The notes under the pieces are model-generated. The model ran no database searches, was not told the origin of the DNA, and saw only the letters and a list, made by a program, of their open reading frames with translations. From Methylobacterium sp. Leaf112 (lineage in GTDB: Bacteria; Pseudomonadota; Alphaproteobacteria; Rhizobiales; Beijerinckiaceae): a stretch of 64,000 nt of DNA. The stretch's first letter is position 1, and every line of letters starts with the position of its first letter. Location of the stretch: NCBI RefSeq assembly GCF_001423295.1, contig NZ_LMNG01000029.1, forward strand, positions 124,001-188,000. Direction: 5' to 3'. Made by a program: the position numbers and the translations under genes. Below are positions 34,273 to 42,407 of the stretch, piece by piece.

Positions 34273-34731
34273 ATGGCGGACGAGGCCGGCCCGAAGAAGC
34301 GTGTCCAATCCGCCCTGTTCATGTGCAACTTCAACGCCGTGCGCTCGCTGGCGGCGGAGGCCATCGCGCGCCACTACTTCGGCAAGTCGATCTACGTGCA
34401 GTCGGCCGGGGTCCGCTCGGGCGAGCCCGCCGATCCGTTCATGGTGGCCGCGCTGGACGAGATCGGCATCGATGCGACGCGCCACAAGCCGCGGACGCTC
34501 GCCGAACTCGAGGAGTGGGAGGGGCTGAACTTCGACCTCATCGTTACCCTGGCGCCCGAGGCCCACCACGCCGCCCTGGAGCTCACCCGCACCAACGCCG
34601 TGGAGGTGGAGTACTGGCCGACGCCCGACCCGACGAACTTTCACGAAGGCTCCCGCGACCAGCGCCTCGACGGCTATCGCGACGTGCGCGACGGCCTGAT
34701 CTACCGCATCAAGTCGCGGCTGAAGGGATGA
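34273..34731 (+). CDS. Low-molecular-weight phosphatase family protein
   Basis: 152 residues. It has the phosphate-binding CX5R loop: Cys18 to Arg24 in MCNFNAVRS, followed by Ser25. This is the fold of low-molecular-weight protein tyrosine phosphatases and arsenate reductases. The loop differs from the canonical C-x-G-N-x-C-R-S, and the acid loop reads WPTPDPTN. It belongs to the conserved hisD/UPF0262 neighbourhood, with substrate unknown. The last 23 bp overlap the convergent NlpC/P60 gene. Confidence 0.88.
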   Translation: MADEAGPKKRVQSALFMCNFNAVRSLAAEAIARHYFGKSIYVQSAGVRSGEPADPFMVAALDEIGIDATRHKPRTLAELEEWEGLNFDLIVTLAPEAHHAALELTRTNAVEVEYWPTPDPTNFHEGSRDQRLDGYRDVRDGLIYRIKSRLKG

Positions 34732-35587
34732 GTCGTCGGATCGAGGTCACGGGTCCGTAGCTCTTCTCCAGGATGCGGGCGACGGCGTCGCGCAGCGGCT
34801 CCACCGCCACCGCCATGTGGAAGCCGTTGGCGTGGATGAGGCGGGTGGCATCGAGCATCAGCCCGACATGGCCGCGCCAGAACACGAGGTCGCCGCGCGC
34901 GAGCCCGTCGAGGCCGGGGGGGAGGGCTGCACCGAGACCGCCCTCCTGCTGGTCGGCGTCGCGGGGCGCCGCGATCCCGGCGAGGTCGAGGCAGAGCTGG
35001 ACGAGGCCCGAGCAATCGAGGCCGAGGCTGGTGCGGCCACCCCAGAGGTAGGGGGTTCCGACGAGGCGCTCGGCAGTGGCGGCGAAATCCGTGTCCGTCC
35101 GGTCGAGGGCGGCGCAATGGCCGGCGAAGACATGGTCGCCCGTGGCGAGGCGGAGATACCCGCCCGCTTCGCCCACCACCGACAGGCGGGCGCCGAGGGT
35201 GAGGTATCCGGTGGCGGGGAGCTTCAGGTCGGGGCCGGGATACAGGAAGGTCCGCAGGGCCGTGACCCGGTGCGTCGGCGCGGGATCGACCGGCCCGAGG
35301 GCGGCCTCCGCCAGGTAGCCGACATAGCCGTCGTGTCCGAGTCGGACCCAGGCGAAGCCTTCCTCGGCCTCGTAGAGGGTCACCGCGTCGCCCATCACCG
35401 CCTCGGTGTCGACGGCGGCATCGAACCGGGGCGCACGCCGCAGGGGGGCCGACGGCACCACCACCCGGCGGGCCTCGCCCACGACGTATTGGGCCGCCGC
35501 GATCCGGCCGCGCAGGCGAATGTCGGCCAGATCGGGTCGGGCCGGGATGAGGCGCGGGTCGGAGAGATCGGCAAGGTCGTCGAGCAT
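34709..35587 (-). CDS. NlpC/P60 family cysteine peptidase
   Basis: 292 residues. Two N-terminal SH3-like segments (about 45-100 and 108-160) precede an NlpC/P60 domain. The catalytic Cys lies in SLGLDCSGLVQ, His in WRGHVGLM and the third polar residue in HANGFH. Such enzymes cut gamma-D-Glu-diaminopimelate bonds in peptidoglycan peptides. No signal peptide is visible, suggesting a cytoplasmic cell-wall-recycling role like dipeptidyl-peptidase VI. A GTG two codons upstream (35593) is an alternative start. Confidence 0.9.
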   Translation of the reverse strand: MLDDLADLSDPRLIPARPDLADIRLRGRIAAAQYVVGEARRVVVPSAPLRRAPRFDAAVDTEAVMGDAVTLYEAEEGFAWVRLGHDGYVGYLAEAALGPVDPAPTHRVTALRTFLYPGPDLKLPATGYLTLGARLSVVGEAGGYLRLATGDHVFAGHCAALDRTDTDFAATAERLVGTPYLWGGRTSLGLDCSGLVQLCLDLAGIAAPRDADQQEGGLGAALPPGLDGLARGDLVFWRGHVGLMLDATRLIHANGFHMAVAVEPLRDAVARILEKSYGPVTSIRRLIPSAAT

Positions 35588-35793
35588 GACCACTTATCCG
35601 TCGCGCCGTTGGTGGCCGCAACGGTGCGGCACTTCGACACGTCTCGGAAGGCGGTTTGCGACCGGCGCATCCTTTGCGTGGAAACCGAAGCGCCCGGCTC
35701 CGTGAACTCAATTCCCCAGCGATGTCCGCGACGCAACCGCCGAACGCGATTTTGTGCACTGCACATAGCCTGTCCGCGGCGTATGGTGATGGA

Positions 35794-36144
35794 ATGCCGA
35801 GCGCGAGTCCTGCCGTGAAGAAGACCCCGAAATCCTTCAAGGACCTGCCGCCGATCCGCGTGCGCCGGGAGCCGCCGACGATTCCGGAGGCGGTGGCCGC
35901 CGCGCAGGATCTCGCCGACGAGGTCGAGCATCAGGTCGAGATCGCCGCCGGCCTGATCGGCCTGCCTGCCGACGAGATCCGCCCGCATGTCCTGGCCGCC
36001 GCGAAGGCCAAGCCCGAACGGATGCCCGAACGCATCCTGACGGCCGGCAGCCCGAACCGTGCGCCGCGTACGGTGATCGTCGAGCGCCGCACCCGTCCGC
36101 CCGTCATCGTCGAGCGGCGCGGGCGTCCGCCCTTGAGCCGGTAG
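35794..36144 (+). CDS. Hypothetical basic protein with duplicated C-terminus
   Basis: 116 residues. A Lys/Pro-rich start leads to a central helical region (PEAVAAAQDLADEVEHQVEIAAGLIGL). The C-terminus is basic and contains two consecutive copies of VIVERR-x-RPP, encoded by a 30-bp tandem repeat at 36073-36132. I recognise no family. Upstream in-frame ATGs (35656, 35722) are possible but their codons look like spacer. It is divergent from the NlpC/P60 gene. Confidence 0.6.
   Translation: MPSASPAVKKTPKSFKDLPPIRVRREPPTIPEAVAAAQDLADEVEHQVEIAAGLIGLPADEIRPHVLAAAKAKPERMPERILTAGSPNRAPRTVIVERRTRPPVIVERRGRPPLSR
36073..36132 (+). repeat. 30-bp in-frame tandem duplication
   Basis: Two copies (36073-36102, 36103-36132) of a 30-bp unit with a few mismatches, coding twice for a VIVERR-x-RPP decapeptide at the end of the hypothetical basic protein. 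Confidence 0.75.
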
Positions 36145-36148
36145 GTTC

Positions 36149-36180
36149 GGACCGCCCCGGTCGCCCGGGGCGATCGGTCC
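36149..36180. terminator. Bulged hairpin between convergent genes
   Basis: Inner stem GCCCCGG-TCGC-CCGGGGC (36154-36171) and an outer GGACC/GGTCC stem (36149-36153 with 36176-36180) separated by a GATC bulge. It lies between the hypothetical protein (+) and the SDR gene (-). Confidence 0.55.
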
Positions 36181-36220
36181 TCGACCACCAGTCGAGCGTC
36201 TCGACTACCAGTCGAGCGTC
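36181..36220. repeat. 20-bp tandem duplication spanning the SDR stop codon
   Basis: 36181-36200 and 36201-36220 differ at one base. The right copy contains the last codons and TAG stop of the SDR gene (minus strand). In the left copy, downstream of the gene, the stop triplet has become TGG. Confidence 0.8.
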
Positions 36221-36888
36221 TTGCCAGTGTAGTCGACGTAGACGCAGCCGGCCTGGCCGAGACGGCCCTCGATGACGTCGGACATGCCGGTGACGCTGGT
36301 GGCGACGTCGATGTCCGCGTCCGCCCCGCCCATCTCGGTGCGGACCCAGCCCGGATGCATCAGCATCACGCCGAAGCCGGCGTCGCGGTGGCGGACCTCG
36401 AAGCTGCGGGCCAGCGTGTTCAGCGCCGCCTTGCTCGCCCGGTAACTCTCCGAGCCGCCCGATTCGTTGAGGCCGACGCTGCCGAGGACCGAACTCATGA
36501 AGGCGACGAGGCCCTTCGGCGCGAGCCGGTCGAGGAAGGCTTCGGCGAAGCGGATCGGGCTCACCGCATTGGTGAGGTAGACCTGGGCCGCCACGTCGCG
36601 CGGAACGGCGTGGAGCGGTTCATGCGCCTGCGTCGCGACGCCGGCGACCACGAAGATCAGGTCGTAGCGTTCGCCCGACAGGGTTTCGCGGAGGGACGCG
36701 ACGGCGCCATCGTCGTCGATATCGGCGGTCTCGATGCGCAATGCGTCGGACGACAGGGCTGCGAGCCCCGGCGCAGTCGAGCGCTGGGTGGCGGTGACCC
36801 GCCAGCCGCGCTGCAGGAACGTCTCGACGAGGCCGAGACCGAGGCCGCGCGAGGCCCCGACGATGAGTGCGTTCTTCTGGTCTGCCAT
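36205..36888 (-). CDS. Short-chain dehydrogenase/reductase
   Basis: 227 residues. The Rossmann nucleotide-binding motif GASRGLGLG is near residues 11-19. The active-site Ser follows in FMSSVLGSVG and the Tyr-x3-Lys pair in SYRASKAAL. The enzyme uses NAD(P)H. The substrate cannot be read from sequence; it resembles the short C-factor-like SDR group. The C-terminus GKTLDW ends inside a 20-bp tandem duplication. Confidence 0.88.
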   Translation of the reverse strand: MADQKNALIVGASRGLGLGLVETFLQRGWRVTATQRSTAPGLAALSSDALRIETADIDDDGAVASLRETLSGERYDLIFVVAGVATQAHEPLHAVPRDVAAQVYLTNAVSPIRFAEAFLDRLAPKGLVAFMSSVLGSVGLNESGGSESYRASKAALNTLARSFEVRHRDAGFGVMLMHPGWVRTEMGGADADIDVATSVTGMSDVIEGRLGQAGCVYVDYTGKTLDW

Positions 36889-37035
36889 GGTGTTCGATCC
36901 TCACGGTCCGGGATCGTGGCCAGGGCGGAGCCTGGTCGCGCGTGGACCCGATGCGTCTGAGGTCGGTCGCGGATCATCCCGCGGCAATGCGCCGGAACGC
37001 CCTGGAGGTGCGCGGGCGCACGCGGGATTGGGCCA

Positions 37036-37746
37036 TCAATCGGCGGTCTGTACCGACCATGTGGCGTGGGTGACGAGGGGCATGCGTTCGAGGGCCGTCG
37101 TTACGGCGTCGAGTTCGGCCGCCGCCACCGCCGTGGCGACGAGGGTCGCCACCACCTCGACGGTGTCCTCGCCGCGCTCCACCACTTCAATCCCGCCGAC
37201 GGGGTAGTTCGCCGCCTCGAGGCGTTCGACGAGAAGGTCTCGCGCGGGGCCGACGGACTCCGCCTGCACGGTCACTTGGACCTCGTAGGTCGCCTCCGTC
37301 TGGCTCTCATCGATCGGCGCCCGGTTGATCGCGTTGACCAGGGGGCGCAGCAAGGTGTTGCCGGCGAGCACGGCCGCCGTGACGAAGGCGGCTTCCAGGG
37401 GGAAGTCCGCGCCCGCGAAGGCGCCGACGGCGGCCGAGCACCACAGGGTCGCTGCCGTGTTGAGGCCACGCACGTTCATGCCCTCCTTCATGATCACGCC
37501 GGCGCCGAGGAAGCCGACACCGGAGATCACGTAGGCCACCGTGCGGGTGCCGCCGGCCGCCCCCTCCAGGCGCATGCCGAGATCGACGAAGGCGGCCGCC
37601 CCCACGGCCACGAGGACGTTGGTGCGCAGGCCCGCCGTGCGCTGCCGATACTGCCGCTCGGCTCCGATGAGGGTGCCGAGTGCGAAGGCGACAATGAGGC
37701 TGACGGCGGAATTGACGAATTCGGGGAGCGGCGAGGACAGGAGCAT
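37036..37746 (-). CDS. MgtC/SapB family membrane protein
   Basis: 236 residues. Four or five transmembrane helices are followed by a soluble ACT-like C-terminal domain (from about residue 155). The MgtC signature GTLIGAERQYRQRTAGLRTN is near residue 25, and GVGFLGAGVIMKEG and TAATLWCSAAVG follow. MgtC proteins inhibit F-type ATP synthase or act in magnesium limitation and virulence in some bacteria; in free-living species the role is unsettled. No magnesium leader is evident upstream. Confidence 0.9.
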   Translation of the reverse strand: MLLSSPLPEFVNSAVSLIVAFALGTLIGAERQYRQRTAGLRTNVLVAVGAAAFVDLGMRLEGAAGGTRTVAYVISGVGFLGAGVIMKEGMNVRGLNTAATLWCSAAVGAFAGADFPLEAAFVTAAVLAGNTLLRPLVNAINRAPIDESQTEATYEVQVTVQAESVGPARDLLVERLEAANYPVGGIEVVERGEDTVEVVATLVATAVAAAELDAVTTALERMPLVTHATWSVQTAD

Positions 37747-37791
37747 GCCGTGTCATCGCGATCCCGCGTGACGGAACCGTGACGGATCCGC

Positions 37792-38691
37792 CTATGCCGC
37801 CAGGAAGGCGCGCAGTGCGTCGCGTGTGCCCTCGGGGTTCTCCTCCGCGAGGAAGTGCCCCGATATGAGATCGACGCCCGTCGCGTTGGGCGCGAAGGTG
37901 CGCTGCCAGGCGGTGAGGAGCGCCTCGGCGCTGCGGTCGAGATATCCGTCGCCGGTCAGGATCAGGGTCGGGCAGGGGATCGTGCGCTGGGCGGCGAGAT
38001 CGGCCAGATCCGCCTCGCGGTCGCGGGTCGCCCCGGCCCGGTAATCCTCGCACATCGCATGGATGCGCTCGGGCACGGCCCAGCCCTGCCGGTAGAGGGC
38101 GAGGGCGGCGGGCGCGAAGGCATCGAGCGACTTGGCATTGCTCCAGTCGCGCAGCAGGCCCTCGAAATAGCCGTCGGGATCGCGTCCGATCTCGTTCTCC
38201 GGCTCGGGCGCCGGACGGGCGAGATCCTTCCAATGCGCGGACCCGCTCGACGCTTCGATACGCTCCCACTGCACCAGGGTCGGCAGGATATCGAGCAGTG
38301 CGAGGCGCGCGACGCGGCCGGGCTCGTCCAGGGCCAAACGGTAGCCGATGCGCGCGCCGCGATCGTGACCGACGAGCGCGAAATGCACGTGCCCGAGATG
38401 CTCCATCACGGCCACGACGTCCCGGGCGAGGGTACGCTTGGCATAGGTTTCATGCCGGGCATCGCCCTCGGGGGCGGCCGACCAGCCGTACCCCTTCAGG
38501 TCGAGGCAGATCACCCGGTGGGTCTCGGCCAGCGCCGGTGCGATCCGGTGCCAGCAGGCATGGGTCTGGGGAAAGCCGTGCAGCAGCAGGACGGGCGGTG
38601 CGTCCTCCGGCCCGCCGATCCGGGCAAAGAAGCGCCCGACGGGGATGTCGATCCAGGGGGCGGAGAAACCGGGGAAGAGGTCCGTGGTCAC
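37792..38691 (-). CDS. Alpha/beta hydrolase, haloacetate (fluoroacetate) dehalogenase-like
   Basis: 299 residues from a GTG start at 38691. The fold is the alpha/beta hydrolase with HGFPQTHACWHRIAP as oxyanion region. The nucleophile is an Asp in GHDRGARIGYRLALD, as in haloacetate dehalogenases rather than the Ser of esterases. The two Arg after it correspond to the carboxylate-binding pair. The catalytic His lies in SGHFLAEE. An adjacent His-Trp (GSAHWKDL) and a Tyr in CEDYRAG correspond to the halide-stabilising residues known from fluoroacetate dehalogenase. Activity remains an inference. Confidence 0.82.
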   Translation of the reverse strand: MTTDLFPGFSAPWIDIPVGRFFARIGGPEDAPPVLLLHGFPQTHACWHRIAPALAETHRVICLDLKGYGWSAAPEGDARHETYAKRTLARDVVAVMEHLGHVHFALVGHDRGARIGYRLALDEPGRVARLALLDILPTLVQWERIEASSGSAHWKDLARPAPEPENEIGRDPDGYFEGLLRDWSNAKSLDAFAPAALALYRQGWAVPERIHAMCEDYRAGATRDREADLADLAAQRTIPCPTLILTGDGYLDRSAEALLTAWQRTFAPNATGVDLISGHFLAEENPEGTRDALRAFLAA

Positions 38692-38892
38692 GGGGCGCGG
38701 GCTCCGACGATGGAGAGCCGGATATAGGGCCGCCCCCGGCGGCCGACCACGCGCCATCGGGCAATTTGCCCGACATCGACCGTGCGGCCATCGGGCCGCG
38801 CCCGCGGGATTGACGCTGGGGCCCCGCACCGGCACACCCGGACGACGTGGGTCGCTTAAGAACCCGCACCAAAAATCGTCGAGGAGACGCGC

Positions 38893-38955
38893 ATGGTACG
38901 GCTGACCGTCCTTGCCCCGAAGGCTGTTTTCGCCCGCGCGGAGTCGTGCGCATGA
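38893..38955 (+). CDS. Possible 20-residue leader peptide coupled to moxR
   Basis: A short ORF, MVRLTVLAPKAVFARAESCA, with the best ribosome-binding site of the region (GAGGAG six bases before the ATG). Its TGA overlaps the ATG of the MoxR gene (ATGA at 38952-38955). It could be a real small protein, a translational-coupling leader for the operon, or the remnant of a longer gene. No hairpin pair typical of attenuation is obvious. Confidence 0.45.
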   Translation: MVRLTVLAPKAVFARAESCA

Positions 38956-39956
38956 GCGGTGCCGTGCTGGCCGAGCGTCCGGCCGCGCCGCCCCTCGATC
39001 AAGCCCTGCACGCGCGGGTTCTCGCCCTGCGCGACGGCCTGCTGCATGGGCTCATCGGCGCCGACATCATGGTGGAGCGCCTACTCATCGGCCTGCTCAC
39101 CGGCGGACACCTCCTCATCGAGGGCGCGCCGGGCCTGGCCAAGACCCGCGCGGTCAAGCGCCTGTCGGACGGCCTCGACGGCAGCTTCGCCCGGATCCAG
39201 TGCACGCCCGACCTCATGCCGGCCGATCTCACCGGCACCACCGTGTGGCGTCAGGATGCCGGCGATTTCGAGTTCCTGCCCGGCCCCCTGTTCCACTCCC
39301 TCGTCCTCGTCGACGAGGTGAACCGCGCCCCGCCCAAGGTCCAGTCGGCCCTGCTGGAGGCCATGGCCGAGGGCCAGATCACCGTTTCGGGCCACACCCA
39401 CGGCCTGCCCGACCCGTTCATGGTGGTGGCGACCCAGAACCCCATCGAGCATGCCGGCACCTTCCCCCTGCCGGAGGCCCAGCTCGACCGCTTCCTCCTC
39501 CACGTGGTGGTGGAGATGCCCGACGAGGCCGCCGAGCGCCGCATCCTCGACCTCGTCGAGGGCGAGCTGAACCACCACGCCGAGGCGATGCCGGTGAAAC
39601 TCTCGGTTGCCGAGATCCGGGCCGCGCGGGAGGCGGCGCTGGCCGTCTACGTCGCGCCCGCCCTGAAGGACTACCTCGTGCGCCTGGTGGCCGGCACCCG
39701 CACGGATTCGGCCGCGCCGGATCTGCGCGCCGCCATCGAGCACCCGGCCTCGCCGCGCGGGACCCTGGCCCTCATGCTCGCCGGCAAGGCGCGCGCCTAC
39801 CTGCGTGGACGCGACCACGTCGTCCCCGAGGACATCGCGGATCTGGCCGCCGACGCCCTGGCCCACCGCATCGGCCTCACTTGGCGGGCGGCGGCCGAGG
39901 GCAGGACCGCGCGCGGCATCATCCGCGACCTCGTCCAGCGGGTGCGGGCGCTCTGA
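38952..39956 (+). CDS. MoxR-family AAA+ ATPase
   Basis: 334 residues. Walker A GAPGLAKT is at 58-65 and Walker B is LVLVDEVNRAPP, with the MoxR hallmark VQSALLEAMAEGQ and the sensor region TQNPIEHAGTFPLPEAQLDRF. MoxR ATPases act as chaperones that mature VWA-domain partners, which here are encoded by the following genes. It is the first full gene of a seven-gene coupled operon to 45611. The ATG at 38952 overlaps the stop of a 20-codon leader ORF. Confidence 0.93.
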   Translation: MSGAVLAERPAAPPLDQALHARVLALRDGLLHGLIGADIMVERLLIGLLTGGHLLIEGAPGLAKTRAVKRLSDGLDGSFARIQCTPDLMPADLTGTTVWRQDAGDFEFLPGPLFHSLVLVDEVNRAPPKVQSALLEAMAEGQITVSGHTHGLPDPFMVVATQNPIEHAGTFPLPEAQLDRFLLHVVVEMPDEAAERRILDLVEGELNHHAEAMPVKLSVAEIRAAREAALAVYVAPALKDYLVRLVAGTRTDSAAPDLRAAIEHPASPRGTLALMLAGKARAYLRGRDHVVPEDIADLAADALAHRIGLTWRAAAEGRTARGIIRDLVQRVRAL

Positions 39957-39964
39957 GCCCCGCC

Positions 39965-40888
39965 ATGGCCTCCCCGTCCGTCGCCGATACGACGCAGGTG
40001 CCCGGCATCCACCTCTCGGGCGAGGCCCTCATGGGGCTGCGCCACCTCGCCCGGCGCGGCACCTCGCCGGCGACGCGCACCCTGGCGGGCCTGCCCGGCG
40101 GCATCGTCACCCGGCGGCGCGGGCGCGGCTCCGAGCCCGACGACGTGCGCCTGTGGTCCGAGGGCGACGACCGCCGCCACATCGACCGCAACGCCACCGC
40201 CCGCACTGGCATCCTGCATGTCCGCACCCACCACGACGAGCGCGACCGCGCCGTGGTGCTCCTCGTGGATGTCCGCCCCTCGATGCTGTTCGGCACCCGC
40301 CGGGCCCTGCGCTCGGTGGCCGCCGCCGAAGCCCTCGTGCTCCTCGGCTGGCGGGTGGCCGGCGATGGCGGCCGGGTCGGCCTCGTGGCGGTGGGCGCGG
40401 GCGAACCCGTGGTGGTGCGCCCCGCCGGGGGCGAGCGTGCCATGACGGCCGTCACGGGAGCGCTGGCCATGGCCCATGCCCAGGCCCTGGCGGACGCCGC
40501 GACCCAGGACCCGCCCCTGTCGCGCGCCCTGACCCTGGCCCAGAGCCTGCTGCCCTCCGGTGGACACCTCGTCCTCGGCACCGCCCTCGACAATCCGGGC
40601 GCGGATTTCGAGCACCTCCTCACGGTGATGGCCGAGCGCCTGTCGATCCGTCTGGTGCTGGTCAGCGACGCCTTCGAGCGGGCCCGCCCCCCGGGCTTCT
40701 ACCCCTTCGCCACCCAAGACGGCCGGCGCGGCACGGTGCAGGCGAACCGGGCGGACCGCCCGCCCGGCGACGCCGATGCCCGCCTCGTCGAGTATGCCCG
40801 CCGCGGCATCGAGGGCCTGCGCCTCGATGTCGAGGCCGGACCGGAGGCCTACGCTCCCCTCATGGAACGGCTCGATGCGGTGCTGTGA
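39965..40888 (+). CDS. DUF58 domain-containing protein
   Basis: 307 residues. The DUF58 motif appears as SEGDDRRHIDRNATARTG near residue 65, followed by a VWA-like fold (VVLLVDVRPSML). The metal-site sequence DVRPS differs from the canonical DxSxS. DUF58 proteins regularly accompany MoxR ATPases. It starts 8 bp after the moxR stop. Cytoplasmic, no signal peptide. Confidence 0.88.
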   Translation: MASPSVADTTQVPGIHLSGEALMGLRHLARRGTSPATRTLAGLPGGIVTRRRGRGSEPDDVRLWSEGDDRRHIDRNATARTGILHVRTHHDERDRAVVLLVDVRPSMLFGTRRALRSVAAAEALVLLGWRVAGDGGRVGLVAVGAGEPVVVRPAGGERAMTAVTGALAMAHAQALADAATQDPPLSRALTLAQSLLPSGGHLVLGTALDNPGADFEHLLTVMAERLSIRLVLVSDAFERARPPGFYPFATQDGRRGTVQANRADRPPGDADARLVEYARRGIEGLRLDVEAGPEAYAPLMERLDAVL

Positions 40889-40912
40889 AACCCGCACCGG
40901 CGGACGGTGCCC

Positions 40913-41389
40913 ATGAATCCCGCAAACGCCCCCGCCGACATCCCCGCCAGCCTGGACCAGCTGCGCGGGCTGCACCTGCCCGCAGAGACCGCCGGCGCGG
41001 CGCAGGGGCCGGTGGTGCTCGCCATCGCGCTGGGCTTCACGGCGGCCCTCCTCGTCGGCCTCGTCCGGTACCTGAGGGCGCGGCAGGCCAACACCGTGCG
41101 CCGGGCCGCCGCGCGCGAACTCGCCGCCGCCAACGCCCTGCCGCCGGGGCCGCGCCGGGTCGCCCAGGCACGACTCCTGCGCCGTCTCGCCCGCACCCTG
41201 CGGGGCGACGCCGCGGCCTCGACGCAGGGGAGCGATTGGGCCGCCACCCTCGACGGCCTGTTCGCCACGGACTTCTTCACCAAGGGCGCCGGCCGGACCT
41301 TCGCCGACGGCCTTTACCGCCGCGAGGCGTCCGAGCCCGGCGCCATCGACGCCGAGCTCGTCCGGCTGATGCAGCGGATCGGGGCCTGA
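40913..41389 (+). CDS. DUF4381-type single-pass membrane protein
   Basis: 158 residues. A short N-terminal segment reading LRGLHLPAE is typical of DUF4381. One transmembrane helix lies at about 33-51 (VVLAIALGFTAALLVGLV), and a basic helical domain faces the cytoplasm, with RRLARTLRGD and FFTKGAGRTFADGLYR. This family lies between DUF58 and the first VWA gene in Bat-type operons, as here. A GTG two codons upstream (40907) could also start it. The next gene begins one base after its stop. Confidence 0.8.
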   Translation: MNPANAPADIPASLDQLRGLHLPAETAGAAQGPVVLAIALGFTAALLVGLVRYLRARQANTVRRAAARELAAANALPPGPRRVAQARLLRRLARTLRGDAAASTQGSDWAATLDGLFATDFFTKGAGRTFADGLYRREASEPGAIDAELVRLMQRIGA

Positions 41390-41390
41390 C

Positions 41391-42407
41391 ATGCCGAACT
41401 GGCTCACCGCGCTAGCCTCGGCGTTCGACCTCGCGAGCCCCTACGCCCTGCTGCTCCTGCCCCTGCCGCTGCTGGCGGCGCGCCTGATGCCGGCCGAGCG
41501 GGTCGGCTCGAGCGGGGCCCTGCGCGTGCCCGCCTCCCTCGTCGCCGCGGCGGCCCGGGGCGACAGCGTCGCCGCGCGCGGGCGGGGCCGCGCCGTGCTG
41601 GTCTGGACCCTGTGGGTGGCCCTCGTCGCCGCGCTGGCGGGTCCCCGCCTCGTCCTGCCCGCCACGGCGCTGCCGGCCTCGGGCCGTGAGATCATGCTGG
41701 TGATGGACCTGTCCGGCAGCATGGAGCGGCGCGACTTCGCCCTCGACGGCCAGACCGTGAACCGGCTGGCGGCGGTCAAGCGCGTCGGCACCGACTTCAT
41801 CCGCCGCCGGGCCGGCGACCGCATCGGCCTCGTGATCTTCGCCAACGAATCCTACGTCGCCGCGAGCCCGAGCTTCGACACCGCCACCGTCGCCCGAGCA
41901 CTGGACGAGGCGACCATCGGCCTCGTCGGCCGCTCCACCGGCATCGGCGACGGCCTCGGCCTCGCCCTGAAGCGCCTGACTCCACCACCCTCGGCCGAGA
42001 CCGGCGAGGCCGGGCCGCCCGTGACCGCCAAGGTGGTGATCCTGATGACGGACGGGGCCAACAATGCCGGCCAGACCACGCCGCGCGACGTCGCGGGCCT
42101 CGCCAAGGAACTCGGAGTCCGGGTCCACACCATCGCGCTCGGCCCCCGCGACCTCTCCAACGCCGACGGCGAGCAGGACGTGGTCGACACCGAGACCCTA
42201 CGGGAGATCGCCGAACTCACCGGCGGCCGGATGTTCCGGGTGAAGACCACCGAGGACCTCGTCGGCATGGCGGACGCCATCGACGAGATCGAGGGCGGAC
42301 GCGCCAAGGCGCCGCCCGTGCCCCTGCGAAAGGACCTGTGGCCCTGGCCCGCCGCCGTGGCGTTCCTGTGCGCAGCCGGCCTTCTGGCGGCGAGGCGGGT
42401 CGCGTGA
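41391..42407 (+). CDS. VWA domain protein, BatA-like
   Basis: 338 residues. Two N-terminal hydrophobic helices (about 17-30 and 65-85) and one C-terminal helix flank a von Willebrand A domain. The metal-ion-dependent adhesion site is intact: DLSGSM near residue 105, the Thr in GRSTGIGDGL and the Asp in MTDGANN. It is anchored in the inner membrane with the VWA domain probably in the periplasm or cytoplasm beside its partner VWA protein. Its stop overlaps the next start (GTGA). Confidence 0.9.
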   Translation: MPNWLTALASAFDLASPYALLLLPLPLLAARLMPAERVGSSGALRVPASLVAAAARGDSVAARGRGRAVLVWTLWVALVAALAGPRLVLPATALPASGREIMLVMDLSGSMERRDFALDGQTVNRLAAVKRVGTDFIRRRAGDRIGLVIFANESYVAASPSFDTATVARALDEATIGLVGRSTGIGDGLGLALKRLTPPPSAETGEAGPPVTAKVVILMTDGANNAGQTTPRDVAGLAKELGVRVHTIALGPRDLSNADGEQDVVDTETLREIAELTGGRMFRVKTTEDLVGMADAIDEIEGGRAKAPPVPLRKDLWPWPAAVAFLCAAGLLAARRVA

